Positions 41,240 to 49,930 of a DNA stretch of 64,000 nucleotides are shown one piece after another (position 1 is the stretch's first letter; every line of letters starts with the position of its first letter). The stretch spans positions 1-64,000 of the forward strand of contig NZ_JAUQSX010000012.1 in NCBI RefSeq assembly GCF_030581005.1, given 5' to 3'. The position numbers and the translations under genes were made by a program. This DNA is from Hymenobacter mellowenesis. GTDB taxonomy: Bacteria; Bacteroidota; Bacteroidia; Cytophagales; Hymenobacteraceae. A model generated the notes under the pieces. The model ran no database searches and was not told the DNA's origin. It saw only the letters and a list, made by a program, of their open reading frames with translations.

Positions 41240-44200
41240 ATGAACGACCCAATTGGTTCCTTCGATACCATTCGCAATAATTTTATTCGCTACGTCGAAA
41301 CGGCATTCCGCACCAAATTTGACGAACCTGGCGAATTTGAAGACCAGCGCAATCAACTGCTACACGAGGACGGGGTTCTCTACCGCCAGCCGTGGGTCGA
41401 GCCGCTGCCCGAATACCAAAGCAGCAACAAAACCGTAGCCCAGCTTACAGCTGCCGACCTTCCAACCCTCACTCCGGCGCAAGGCGACTTGTTCCGGGGG
41501 CTCATTCAGGCCGGTCTGATTGATAATCCCGGCATCGAACTGTACCAGCATCAGGTCCAGATGTTGGCTACCTCGTTGCAGCACAAGCATTGCGTCATTA
41601 CCTCCGGTACTGGTTCGGGCAAAACGGAGTCTTTCCTTTTGCCCTTATTAGCGCAAATCACTAAGGAAATTGCCCAGTGGAGCCCCGCCAAGGCCATGTC
41701 CGGTTCTGCCAAGAATTGGTGGTCTGGGGCTCACCGGCTCCCAGACGGCCAAGTTGTTGACCGCAACAGCCTTTCGCCCAGTGGCCTGCGCCCCGACGTG
41801 CAGCAGCGCGGCCACGAGCGCCGGCCCGCTGCCGTGCGGGCGCTCATCCTATATCCCATGAACGCTCTGGTGGAAGACCAGATGACCCGCCTGCGCCGGG
41901 CTTTGGATTCCGATGACGCCCGCCACTGGTTCGATACCAATGCCCGTGGCAACCGAATCCACTTCGGCCGCTATACCGGGGCCACTCCCGTAGCCGGTGC
42001 GCTGCGTAAGCCTAATAGTGCTGGAACCGGGCTTGTTATAAATGCAATTAAGGTGAACAAACTGCGCGACGAGCTGACCCAAGCCAGCGACAACGTCAGC
42101 GCAATTACCGAATTCACCAGCCAGCCCGCCAACCAGAACCGCCGCAAAGACCTCCTCTCGTTTTTCCCCCGGCTCGACGGGGCCGAAATGCGCAGTCGGT
42201 TCGATATGCAGGAGTCGCCGCCTGATATCCTCATCACCAACTTCTCCATGCTCAGCATCATGCTGATGCGTGCCCTCGACGGGCCTGTGTTCGATAAAAC
42301 ACGCGACTGGCTAGCAGCTGATTCAAGCAATATCTTTCACCTCGTCATTGACGAGCTACACCTCTACCGGGGCACTGCCGGCACCGAGGTATCCTACTTG
42401 CTACGCCTGGTTCTCGACCGTCTGGGACTGAGTCCCACTCATCCCCAACTCCGCATACTGGCCAGTAGTGCCTCACTTGAAACCGAGGGCCAAACGGGTA
42501 AAGACAGCCGCCAGTTTTTAGAGGATTTTTTCGGGGTGCCACCTAAAGCCGACGGCACTTCATCTTTTGAAATTATCAAAGGCCAGGAAATTGATGCCAG
42601 TACCCCCGCCCAAGGCCTGGCGCCGCTTCCCCTGGCACCGTTTGCCGCCCTCGCGGCAGCTTGGGACACTGACTCCGAATTGACCGATGAGGCAGCGGCT
42701 ACGGCGGCTGCGGCGCTTATCAAGTCTCCCCCCGTCACGCCGGTACCCGCCACGGGCCTGGAAGCCCTGGCTAATAGCCTCTGGTCGGCCGAATTGAATT
42801 TACGCGAACGGCTCTACAGCGCCTGCCGCGTCACCGATGCCGAAACCGGCCGCACTAAGCTGCGGGCTGTGCCCTCCCTGCCCGCCCACGGCGATACCCT
42901 GGCCCCTGGCTTCCACTACCTGGCCGAATCCCTCTTTGGTAACGGTCATTCTCAGCAACAGCTTCACGATGCTCTGCGAGGTCTTTTTATTGCCCGTGGT
43001 GCGTTCGAAGGCAAATTCCCAGTGGCCGAGAAAACAGCCCGCAATAGCTCTCGCAGCCTGCCACGCTTCCGTTTTCACTTCTTCTTTCGCAATATCGACG
43101 GCCTCTGGCTTGGCTTGCCTGGCCCCAGCCATGACGTAACGGGCTCTGACGGCAAAATCACGCGACGGCCCTACGGCGAACTGCTGCCACATAGTGCCTT
43201 GCAAACGACCACCGGCCAGCATATTCTTGAAGGCTTATACTGCGACCGTTGCGGCACCGTATTCTACGGCGGCACCCGCCTTAATTGGTCATTGCCCGGC
43301 TTCACCGACGGCAGCAAGTTCCAAATGCTCAACGTCAGCCCTGACATTGAAGGAATTCCCGAAAAAGCTGCTGAAACTTTGGTCGAGCGTCGCAGCTACG
43401 CCGACTACGCCGTATTCTGGCCCAAGGCAGACCAGGAATTTGTAGCGCATGAGCGAGCTAAGGGCAACCCCGACTTTTGGAAGCAGCCCCTCATTCGGGG
43501 CGAAGCGGTGGACAACGAGGCCTACTGGCGACCTGCCCGCATCGACAGCCGAAGCGGGCGCGTAGAGACTGGCGAAAACTTTCCCGCCAACCCCAGCTCC
43601 GATGGTCCCGATTGGATATACGGCCGCGTGTTTCGCATTGAGGGCATCCCCAGCCCGGAAGCGGCCCAGCGCCTGCGGGCCATGCCGGCGGTATGCCCTG
43701 GTTGCGGAGCCAACCATGAATTGGGTAAGTTTCGCCTCAGTTCGGTGCGCGGGTTCCGCACTGGTTTCGGCCAAACCAGCCAAACCTTCGCAAAAGAACT
43801 GCTGCTGCAACTGCCCGCTGGAGCCGACACCCTCAAGCTAGTCGTCTTCTCCGACAGCCGCGACGACGCGGCGCAGGTTGCCAATGGCATCGAACGCAAC
43901 CACTACGGCGACTTGCTCCGCGAACTGCTGACCCAATACCTGCAACAGCAGCTGGTAGCAGGCGCCGAGCTAGTAACAGTTATTTCTAACCCTTTACTGA
44001 CAGCTGAGGAGTTTGAGGAAATCCGAAAAAAACAGCCTGCTCTTGCCGTAAAAATCCGCACCTGGGTGCGCCGGGTAAAAGATATAGCCAGTCCATTCGA
44101 AGATGAACGACTGGAGGCGCAGGAGGCACAGCGCCAGCTTGCACTTCTCACGCAAGGCACTGTCTCCATCCGAAACCTGGCGCAAGGGCTTGATGTAGTA

Positions 44201-47200
44201 GGCCAGACCCCAACCGGTGGCGGTGCATTGCTGCGCGAGTTTCTCAAATTGGGGGTTAATCCCGGCGGGAATGATTTGGAATTACAATTCCTGGATGCGC
44301 AAAACCACCAAAACCCTTGGTACGAAGGTGTGGATTACACTCAGCCTGAAAACCCCAAGTGGAACGGTGTTCACGCCGGTTTTACTGACCGTGTTAGTGC
44401 CGGGCTTTCTTTACGCATTGCCGAGCTGCTCTTCCGCCGCCTATTTTATTCATTAGAAGCCTCGGGTTTGGGCACTCCCGTGGTTCGTCCCGAACCCACC
44501 CCCGCAGCTCTGGCGGCGTTGCCCGCTTCGCTGCAAAAACACGCCTCAGATTTGCTCAGTGCTGTGGTACGCATCCTCGGCGACAAATACAAATACGCCG
44601 GTAGTGAATACCAGCGCGACAACCAGAACCCGCTACAAAATGCCAGGGACTTTCCCGCCGCTGTAAAAAACTACCTAAGCGAAGTTTGTCTTCTTCACGA
44701 AGGGCCTGGTGCTGACTGGTACGACGTGGGCGAATGGGTTCGGCAGCAGTTGCGCCGCGCCGCCGATGGCAGCTTAGCGGCTATTGATGCGTTCGGAAAC
44801 GTGGACGTTATCAATCTCTGGCTGAAAGCCGCTAACGCCACCGACCCTTATTACAAATGCCCTACCTGCCACCGCGTCCACCTGCACCGCGCCGCTGGCA
44901 TTTGCACCAGTTGCCGTCGTCCTTTGCCCGCTACCCCTCACACCCGCGCCGGGGTGCCGCAAACGTGCGAGCACTTGTGGGAGAAGAATTACTTGGCTTA
45001 CCACGCCGCATTGCACCCGCGCCCATCCATTCGTCTGCATTGTGAAGAACTTACCGGCCAAACCGATGACCAGTTTGAACGCCAGCGGCATTTCCGCAAC
45101 GTCGTGCTGGCCGCCGACGGTCCGGCCCAGGTCCGGCAAATAGACTTGCTTAGCGTTACCACTACCCTGGAGGTCGGGGTGGATATTGGAGCGTTGCAGG
45201 CGGTGATGTTGGCCAACATGCCACCTCAACGCTTCAACTACCAGCAGCGCGTGGGCCGGGCGGGCCGGCGCGGGCAAGCGTATTCCGTCGCTTTCACCTT
45301 CTGTCGGGGCCGTAGCCACGACGAATACTACTTCGCCAACCCACACAAAATCACCGGCGACGACGCTCCTACACCCTTCCTGGCCATCGACCAGCCCCGC
45401 ATTCTTAAGCGAGTACTGGCCAAAGCTGCCCTGCGCGAAGCTTTCGCCAGCGCCCAAGCAGCCGCTGGAGGCGTCCACGGAGAATTTGGGGGTACAACCG
45501 AGTGGGAGATGTACCGTCCCGCCGTAACCGACTGGCTACAAAACCAAGGTAGTGCGTGGGCCGCAAGCATTCTCGCCGTAATGTCCGGCCCTAAAAATGC
45601 TCACTTGGTGCCTGGTCTCACAGCCTGGGTAGGAGATACTAATGAGGGTTTATTAGCTGATGTCGTTCGGGTAATGAACAGTAATACCCCTGGCGAAAAC
45701 ACCGCTGACAAACTCGCGCAAGGCGGGGTACTGCCGATGTTCGGAATGCCCACCGCCGTGCGTAATCTGCAACTGGGTGCGCGTCGTAACCGGCAGGGCC
45801 AATGGAATCTGCCTGTTATCGACCGCCCGCTCGACATGGCCATTTACGAGTTTGCCCCTGGCTCCCAAAAGCTCAAAGACAAGTTCTACCACCAGGCCAT
45901 TGGTTTCACCTCAGCTCTTGACGAAAAAAACGTTGCAGGCGGCGGTACCACCGTTACTAACCAAGACGAAGGCCCCTTCCTGCTCCGCCGCTGGATGCTG
46001 ACCTGCCCCACCTGCTATTACACCAAGACTTACCAGGACGAAGCCAATCCTGACCAGCGCATTGCTCCGCCCGAAGCGGAGTGCCCGGCCTGTCACGCCA
46101 CTTTGCTACCGGCCGAAAATAGCGTTAGCTCTGCCCATATTTTCGAGGTTGTTTCACCCCGCGCCTTCCGCACTGACTATGGCCCCGGCCACGACGACCG
46201 CGAACAAACCGACTCCTCTACCCAGCGCCCGCCGCTGCTAGCCGAATCTAACCCCGACAGCGCCCCCGCAGCCGAAGTCTCATTGGGCAATGGCTGCGCG
46301 CAACTGGCCGACGACGACATCACTTGGCGCTTGAACAAAGGCCCACGTGATGCTTTCTTCGCTGGCGAACTACGTAATAATTGGCAGGAACGTAAAATAA
46401 ATGGGTCTCCGTGGACGCACCAGCAGTGGTTGGCGCGGGAAGATGGCCCCGAGCGGGTAGCACTGGCGGCCAACAAGAAGACCGAAATTTTACGGCTGTA
46501 TCCCACGGCCGTACCCATCGGTCTCAACCTTGATTTTACGCAGGCTACTGGCCCGCAACGCGACGGCTTAAAAGCAGCCTACTATTCCGCCGCGTTTCTG
46601 TTGCAGCGGGCAATTTCCGACGAGCTTGACATCGAGCCTGACGAAATTGAAATAGGTGGCATTACGCAAGTGCGCCTTAACGACGACCGCCGCCTAGACC
46701 CCATGGTAGGCCAAATTGTCCTCAGCGATGCCTTGCCTAACGGCTCGGGCTTCGTGCGCCGCCTGTTCGAACACCTAAAAAGTCGTTCATGGAAACTTGC
46801 GGAAGAAAAATGGTTCGTTGAATATAAAAACGACTATAAACCATTTTATTTCAAGAAGCTAAGCAACATTCGTTGGTTTGCTCCATTAAAGGTGTCTAAG
46901 AGTATAAGAAGTAGCACCCTTCTAACCGAGATATTAGAAGGCGGTCCTGCCAGTAGCTACCTCGGCACCATTCACAGCGCCCAGCACCAAGCTTCTTGCC
47001 CCAGTGCCTGCTACCAGTGCCTAATGGGCTACCGTAACATGAGCTACCATGCCCTACTCGATTGGCGACTGGCACTCACTCTGCTCCGCCTTCAGCGCGA
47101 CCCGGAATACTTAGTTGGTACCGACGGCCAGTTCATGACGCCGGAGCTGAATGGTTGGCTCGAATTCAACTACCAGCAATTAAAAAACTTTGCGGACAGC

Positions 47201-47515
47201 TTCTTCGCTACTCCAAGCACACCGGGGCAAATTCATTGGCTTACCCCCAGCGCCGGCCCCGCTCTGCCCGCCCTGGCTTGGGGGCCCGGCCAACGCAACC
47301 TGGCGATATTGGTCCATCCTCTGTGGGATTTACGCCATCCGGCAGAAGGCAGCTGGCTAACCGAAATAATTGCCATTGCCCGTACCAAAGTGGCTGGGCA
47401 AGCGGGCGGCCAATTGCAGTTCATCGACTCCTTCAACCTGGCACGTCGCTCTGGGCAGTGCTACCAGTGGCTCCGGAGTAGTGGCCCAGCTGGTCAGCCT
47501 CACAGCTTAGTATAA
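41240..47515 (+). CDS. druE: DruE-like DEAD/DEAH helicase with DUF1998-type C-terminus
   Basis: This 2091-aa protein has Walker A TSGTGSGKTES (123-129) and a DEAH-box variant VIDELHLYRG near 370. The helicase C domain has TLEVGVDIGALQAVMLANMPP and motif VI QQRVGRAGRRGQ near 1335. A zinc knuckle CPTCHRVHLH...CTSC lies near 1210 and CPTC...CPAC near 1600. A C-terminal CPSACYQCLMGYRN cluster near 1920 is typical of DUF1998. Size and layout match DruE of the Druantia antiphage systems rather than DISARM, where helicase and DUF1998 lie on separate proteins. It is 10 bp from its upstream and 4 bp from its downstream neighbour. Confidence 0.8.
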   Translation: MNDPIGSFDTIRNNFIRYVETAFRTKFDEPGEFEDQRNQLLHEDGVLYRQPWVEPLPEYQSSNKTVAQLTAADLPTLTPAQGDLFRGLIQAGLIDNPGIELYQHQVQMLATSLQHKHCVITSGTGSGKTESFLLPLLAQITKEIAQWSPAKAMSGSAKNWWSGAHRLPDGQVVDRNSLSPSGLRPDVQQRGHERRPAAVRALILYPMNALVEDQMTRLRRALDSDDARHWFDTNARGNRIHFGRYTGATPVAGALRKPNSAGTGLVINAIKVNKLRDELTQASDNVSAITEFTSQPANQNRRKDLLSFFPRLDGAEMRSRFDMQESPPDILITNFSMLSIMLMRALDGPVFDKTRDWLAADSSNIFHLVIDELHLYRGTAGTEVSYLLRLVLDRLGLSPTHPQLRILASSASLETEGQTGKDSRQFLEDFFGVPPKADGTSSFEIIKGQEIDASTPAQGLAPLPLAPFAALAAAWDTDSELTDEAAATAAAALIKSPPVTPVPATGLEALANSLWSAELNLRERLYSACRVTDAETGRTKLRAVPSLPAHGDTLAPGFHYLAESLFGNGHSQQQLHDALRGLFIARGAFEGKFPVAEKTARNSSRSLPRFRFHFFFRNIDGLWLGLPGPSHDVTGSDGKITRRPYGELLPHSALQTTTGQHILEGLYCDRCGTVFYGGTRLNWSLPGFTDGSKFQMLNVSPDIEGIPEKAAETLVERRSYADYAVFWPKADQEFVAHERAKGNPDFWKQPLIRGEAVDNEAYWRPARIDSRSGRVETGENFPANPSSDGPDWIYGRVFRIEGIPSPEAAQRLRAMPAVCPGCGANHELGKFRLSSVRGFRTGFGQTSQTFAKELLLQLPAGADTLKLVVFSDSRDDAAQVANGIERNHYGDLLRELLTQYLQQQLVAGAELVTVISNPLLTAEEFEEIRKKQPALAVKIRTWVRRVKDIASPFEDERLEAQEAQRQLALLTQGTVSIRNLAQGLDVVGQTPTGGGALLREFLKLGVNPGGNDLELQFLDAQNHQNPWYEGVDYTQPENPKWNGVHAGFTDRVSAGLSLRIAELLFRRLFYSLEASGLGTPVVRPEPTPAALAALPASLQKHASDLLSAVVRILGDKYKYAGSEYQRDNQNPLQNARDFPAAVKNYLSEVCLLHEGPGADWYDVGEWVRQQLRRAADGSLAAIDAFGNVDVINLWLKAANATDPYYKCPTCHRVHLHRAAGICTSCRRPLPATPHTRAGVPQTCEHLWEKNYLAYHAALHPRPSIRLHCEELTGQTDDQFERQRHFRNVVLAADGPAQVRQIDLLSVTTTLEVGVDIGALQAVMLANMPPQRFNYQQRVGRAGRRGQAYSVAFTFCRGRSHDEYYFANPHKITGDDAPTPFLAIDQPRILKRVLAKAALREAFASAQAAAGGVHGEFGGTTEWEMYRPAVTDWLQNQGSAWAASILAVMSGPKNAHLVPGLTAWVGDTNEGLLADVVRVMNSNTPGENTADKLAQGGVLPMFGMPTAVRNLQLGARRNRQGQWNLPVIDRPLDMAIYEFAPGSQKLKDKFYHQAIGFTSALDEKNVAGGGTTVTNQDEGPFLLRRWMLTCPTCYYTKTYQDEANPDQRIAPPEAECPACHATLLPAENSVSSAHIFEVVSPRAFRTDYGPGHDDREQTDSSTQRPPLLAESNPDSAPAAEVSLGNGCAQLADDDITWRLNKGPRDAFFAGELRNNWQERKINGSPWTHQQWLAREDGPERVALAANKKTEILRLYPTAVPIGLNLDFTQATGPQRDGLKAAYYSAAFLLQRAISDELDIEPDEIEIGGITQVRLNDDRRLDPMVGQIVLSDALPNGSGFVRRLFEHLKSRSWKLAEEKWFVEYKNDYKPFYFKKLSNIRWFAPLKVSKSIRSSTLLTEILEGGPASSYLGTIHSAQHQASCPSACYQCLMGYRNMSYHALLDWRLALTLLRLQRDPEYLVGTDGQFMTPELNGWLEFNYQQLKNFADSFFATPSTPGQIHWLTPSAGPALPALAWGPGQRNLAILVHPLWDLRHPAEGSWLTEIIAIARTKVAGQAGGQLQFIDSFNLARRSGQCYQWLRSSGPAGQPHSLV

Positions 47516-47519
47516 GGTC

Positions 47520-48356
47520 ATGTCTCTCACCTTCAGTACGCCAACGAGGCTGTCTCCCAGCCAATACGGCCGGGCATTAGCTTGTCCTTACCAGTTTCTG
47601 CTTGCCAAAACGCCGGAGGCTCAAGTACTGGTCGGCACGATGAGTAGTGGCGGCGCTGCGGCGGTGGGCACTATCGTCCACGGGATGCTGGAGCGCGCTG
47701 TTACCACCGACCTATCCATACCCACAGCCTTCGAAACTGCCTGGCAACAGCTACTTACCCACCAAGAAGCACGGCTGTTAAAAGACGGCTCTACCCATCT
47801 GGTACCCCTGGCCTTCCGAGCCAGGGGCTACGCCGTTACTAAACTGCTTCTGCGCTGGTATTTAGCTAACAAGCCCATGCCTATTCCTGCCCCGAGTGGT
47901 ACTGGCCTGCCGTTTGGTCCCGAGCAACGACTCACTGACTTGTCTGGCTGCATCAGCGGCATTGCCGACTTTATCCGCCTTGGCACCGACGGCCCGGAAA
48001 TAGTAGACTATAAAACCGGACCGATTTTCCAACTCAATGCCAATGCAGAAGCCGAAATCAAACCAGCCTATGCCCAGCAACTACAGCTTTATGCAGCGCT
48101 GTTCTACGAGCAGGCCGGCTGCTGGCCTACCCGTCTTCTGCTGGTCGATTTAGCCGGTAACGAACACGAAGTCGGCTTTACCGAATCCGCTTGCCTCCAG
48201 CTTCTGGATGAAGCCCGCCATCTGCTTGCTCAAATGCAATCGGCTGTCGCTGCTGGTAACCCTGAATCCATGGCGGCTCCTGGCATCGAGCAGTGCCGCT
48301 TCTGTCAAGTACGCCCTTTGTGCGGGCCTTTTGAAGCTTGGTCGACACAGATTTGA
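47520..48356 (+). CDS. PD-(D/E)XK nuclease with Fe-S cysteines (RecB/Cas4-like; possible DruF)
   Basis: This 278-aa nuclease has His54 (VGTIVHGMLE), Asp150 (SGIADFI), Asp163-x-Lys165 (IVDYKTG) and the QxxxY motif (QQLQLYAAL, 187-191). Cys22, Cys259, Cys262 and Cys268 are spaced like the 4Fe-4S cluster of Cas4/AddB nucleases. It starts 4 bp after the helicase stop, pointing to a joint complex. Assignment to a Druantia gene name is tentative. Confidence 0.8.
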   Translation: MSLTFSTPTRLSPSQYGRALACPYQFLLAKTPEAQVLVGTMSSGGAAAVGTIVHGMLERAVTTDLSIPTAFETAWQQLLTHQEARLLKDGSTHLVPLAFRARGYAVTKLLLRWYLANKPMPIPAPSGTGLPFGPEQRLTDLSGCISGIADFIRLGTDGPEIVDYKTGPIFQLNANAEAEIKPAYAQQLQLYAALFYEQAGCWPTRLLLVDLAGNEHEVGFTESACLQLLDEARHLLAQMQSAVAAGNPESMAAPGIEQCRFCQVRPLCGPFEAWSTQI

Positions 48357-48447
48357 TGCAGTAGTTTTCCTCGAAATCGCTCGCATGCCTATCTAAAATC
48401 GTACTTTTAGCACTTCCTGAATCTCGCTCAATACAATCAATTTAGCT

Positions 48448-49698
48448 GTGTCTGTTATTCCACCCCTACATCTACCTAGTGCCCAGCAGATACCGGTTTT
48501 GTCGTTCTTCACGGGCGGCGGCCTGCTTGACATGGGCTTCGAAAAAGCAGGCTTCGACGTTGTCTGGACCAATGAACTGGATGCAGTTTTCGCTTCGCTC
48601 TATAGCGCAGGTGTTACTTCTTGGCGGCGCAAACAGAATCCTGATGCTAAAGAGGCTTGCATTTCCCATATAGGCAGTCTACTTGAAATCAGTTCTGCTG
48701 AGGTCGCCCGCCAGGCTTTCCCCAATGGCACCCCCGCGCTATTTGGCATCATCGGCGGGCCTCCTTGCCAGGATTTCAGTATCGCCGGCACCCGTCAGGG
48801 CATCGAAGGCGAACGAGGAAAAATAACTCCTGCTTACTGCCGCGTTATTAACGAACTGCAACCCGCCTTCTTCGTTTTCGAGAATGTTACCGGCTTGCTG
48901 CAAAAAAACCACCGGGCTGAGTTCGACAAATTGCGGGAAACATTTAACAAGAACTACATCACAGATTTCGCTCCGCTCAATGCTCTGGACTATGGCGTAC
49001 CGCAAAGCCGGGAAAGACTTTTGCTGATTGGTTTGCGTCGGGACTTGGTTCAAGCCCCTCAACTTGGTCTTTTCTCCGATGCTATGCCAATTACTGGCTG
49101 GGCTAACTGGAAAAAGGAGCAAAGTCATCCCGGCCTCCGCCAGCAGTTCCAATGGCCAGGAGTTGAAGCCCTGGGAGCTAAGCCCGCTGCTCCAACCAGC
49201 CCCCGGCAATTGGAATTATGCGTTACCCAATGCTTGCATACTGAGAACGAAACATCAATACCCAATGCCAGTGACAGATTTAATCTGTATTCGGCTATCC
49301 CTGCCAAAACTCCCGAGGGCTTGGTTAATAACCGTTCTTTCAAACGCTTGCACCGCTACCGCTACAGCCCGACGGCCTGCTACGGCAACAATGAAGTCCA
49401 TTTACATCCATTCGAAAACCGACGCTTATCCGTGCGGGAAGTGCTGCGTATCCAGAGTGTTGACGACAGCTATGTTTTACCCGAAGGCCCTCCTTTGAGT
49501 CCGAAGTTCAAGATGATTGGCAACGGGGTGCCTGTTGCCCTTGCTAATGGCGTAGCCCGCACTGTTGTCCGCTTGCTGCATGAATTTTGTGGCATTCGGC
49601 AGCTCCCTGTAGGCATTTCTACAAGCTTGGCACGCCCTGCATTACCCACGAATACCATACCATTCCCAGCTCGGGTTAGTGTAGGTGTACTTGCTTAG
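48448..49698 (+). CDS. DNA (cytosine-5) methyltransferase (DruM-like)
   Basis: This 416-aa enzyme has motif I LSFFTGGGLLDMGFEKAGFD, the catalytic Cys107 in GGPPCQDFSIAGTRQG, ENVTGLLQ (motif VI), YGVPQSRERLLLIGL (motif VIII) and a long target-recognition region. Motif X is KFKMIGNGVPVALANGVA. The start is GTG at 48448; no suitable ATG exists before motif I. Methylation would mark self DNA for the helicase-nuclease. It lies 91 bp after the nuclease gene. Confidence 0.85.
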   Translation: MSVIPPLHLPSAQQIPVLSFFTGGGLLDMGFEKAGFDVVWTNELDAVFASLYSAGVTSWRRKQNPDAKEACISHIGSLLEISSAEVARQAFPNGTPALFGIIGGPPCQDFSIAGTRQGIEGERGKITPAYCRVINELQPAFFVFENVTGLLQKNHRAEFDKLRETFNKNYITDFAPLNALDYGVPQSRERLLLIGLRRDLVQAPQLGLFSDAMPITGWANWKKEQSHPGLRQQFQWPGVEALGAKPAAPTSPRQLELCVTQCLHTENETSIPNASDRFNLYSAIPAKTPEGLVNNRSFKRLHRYRYSPTACYGNNEVHLHPFENRRLSVREVLRIQSVDDSYVLPEGPPLSPKFKMIGNGVPVALANGVARTVVRLLHEFCGIRQLPVGISTSLARPALPTNTIPFPARVSVGVLA

Positions 49699-49856
49699 TA
49701 AAAAGGATACATATTTCCCGCTTCCCCTGCTGAACCAGCGGCTAACTGCTTGGCGAACACTTCGCCTATGAGGCCCAGTCTGCATTCATCCTGCTTCTGT
49801 AGCTTCTGCTGCGGAGTTATACCAAGTCCGAAAGGCCGTTCTTTAACAGTTCCCAA
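49699..49856. other. Intergenic spacer with no gene seen
   Basis: No ORF with coding character is visible between the methyltransferase stop and the hairpin repeat at 49857. The bases look like a degraded remnant. Confidence 0.5.
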
Positions 49857-49915
49857 ACAACGGGGCCAGCCAGTCGGGCATCACGCTCGGCCAGCTGGCC
49901 CCGTTGTTCGTGGAG
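49857..49915. repeat. Left 59-bp direct repeat with internal hairpin
   Basis: The 13-bp perfect stem CAACGGGGCCAGC/GCTGGCCCCGTTG encloses a GC-rich loop. The block matches 54788-54846 at about 53 of 59 positions in the same orientation. It could act as a terminator for the convergent Druantia and DUF4407 units and marks the left edge of the TerY-like module. Confidence 0.8.
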
Positions 49916-49930
49916 ACAGTGTAAATGCTT

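Noticed and set aside
37615..49698. DISARM system
   Set aside because: DISARM keeps the helicase (DrmA) and DUF1998 (DrmB) on separate proteins and has a PLD protein. Here both are on one 2091-aa chain and no PLD motif is seen.
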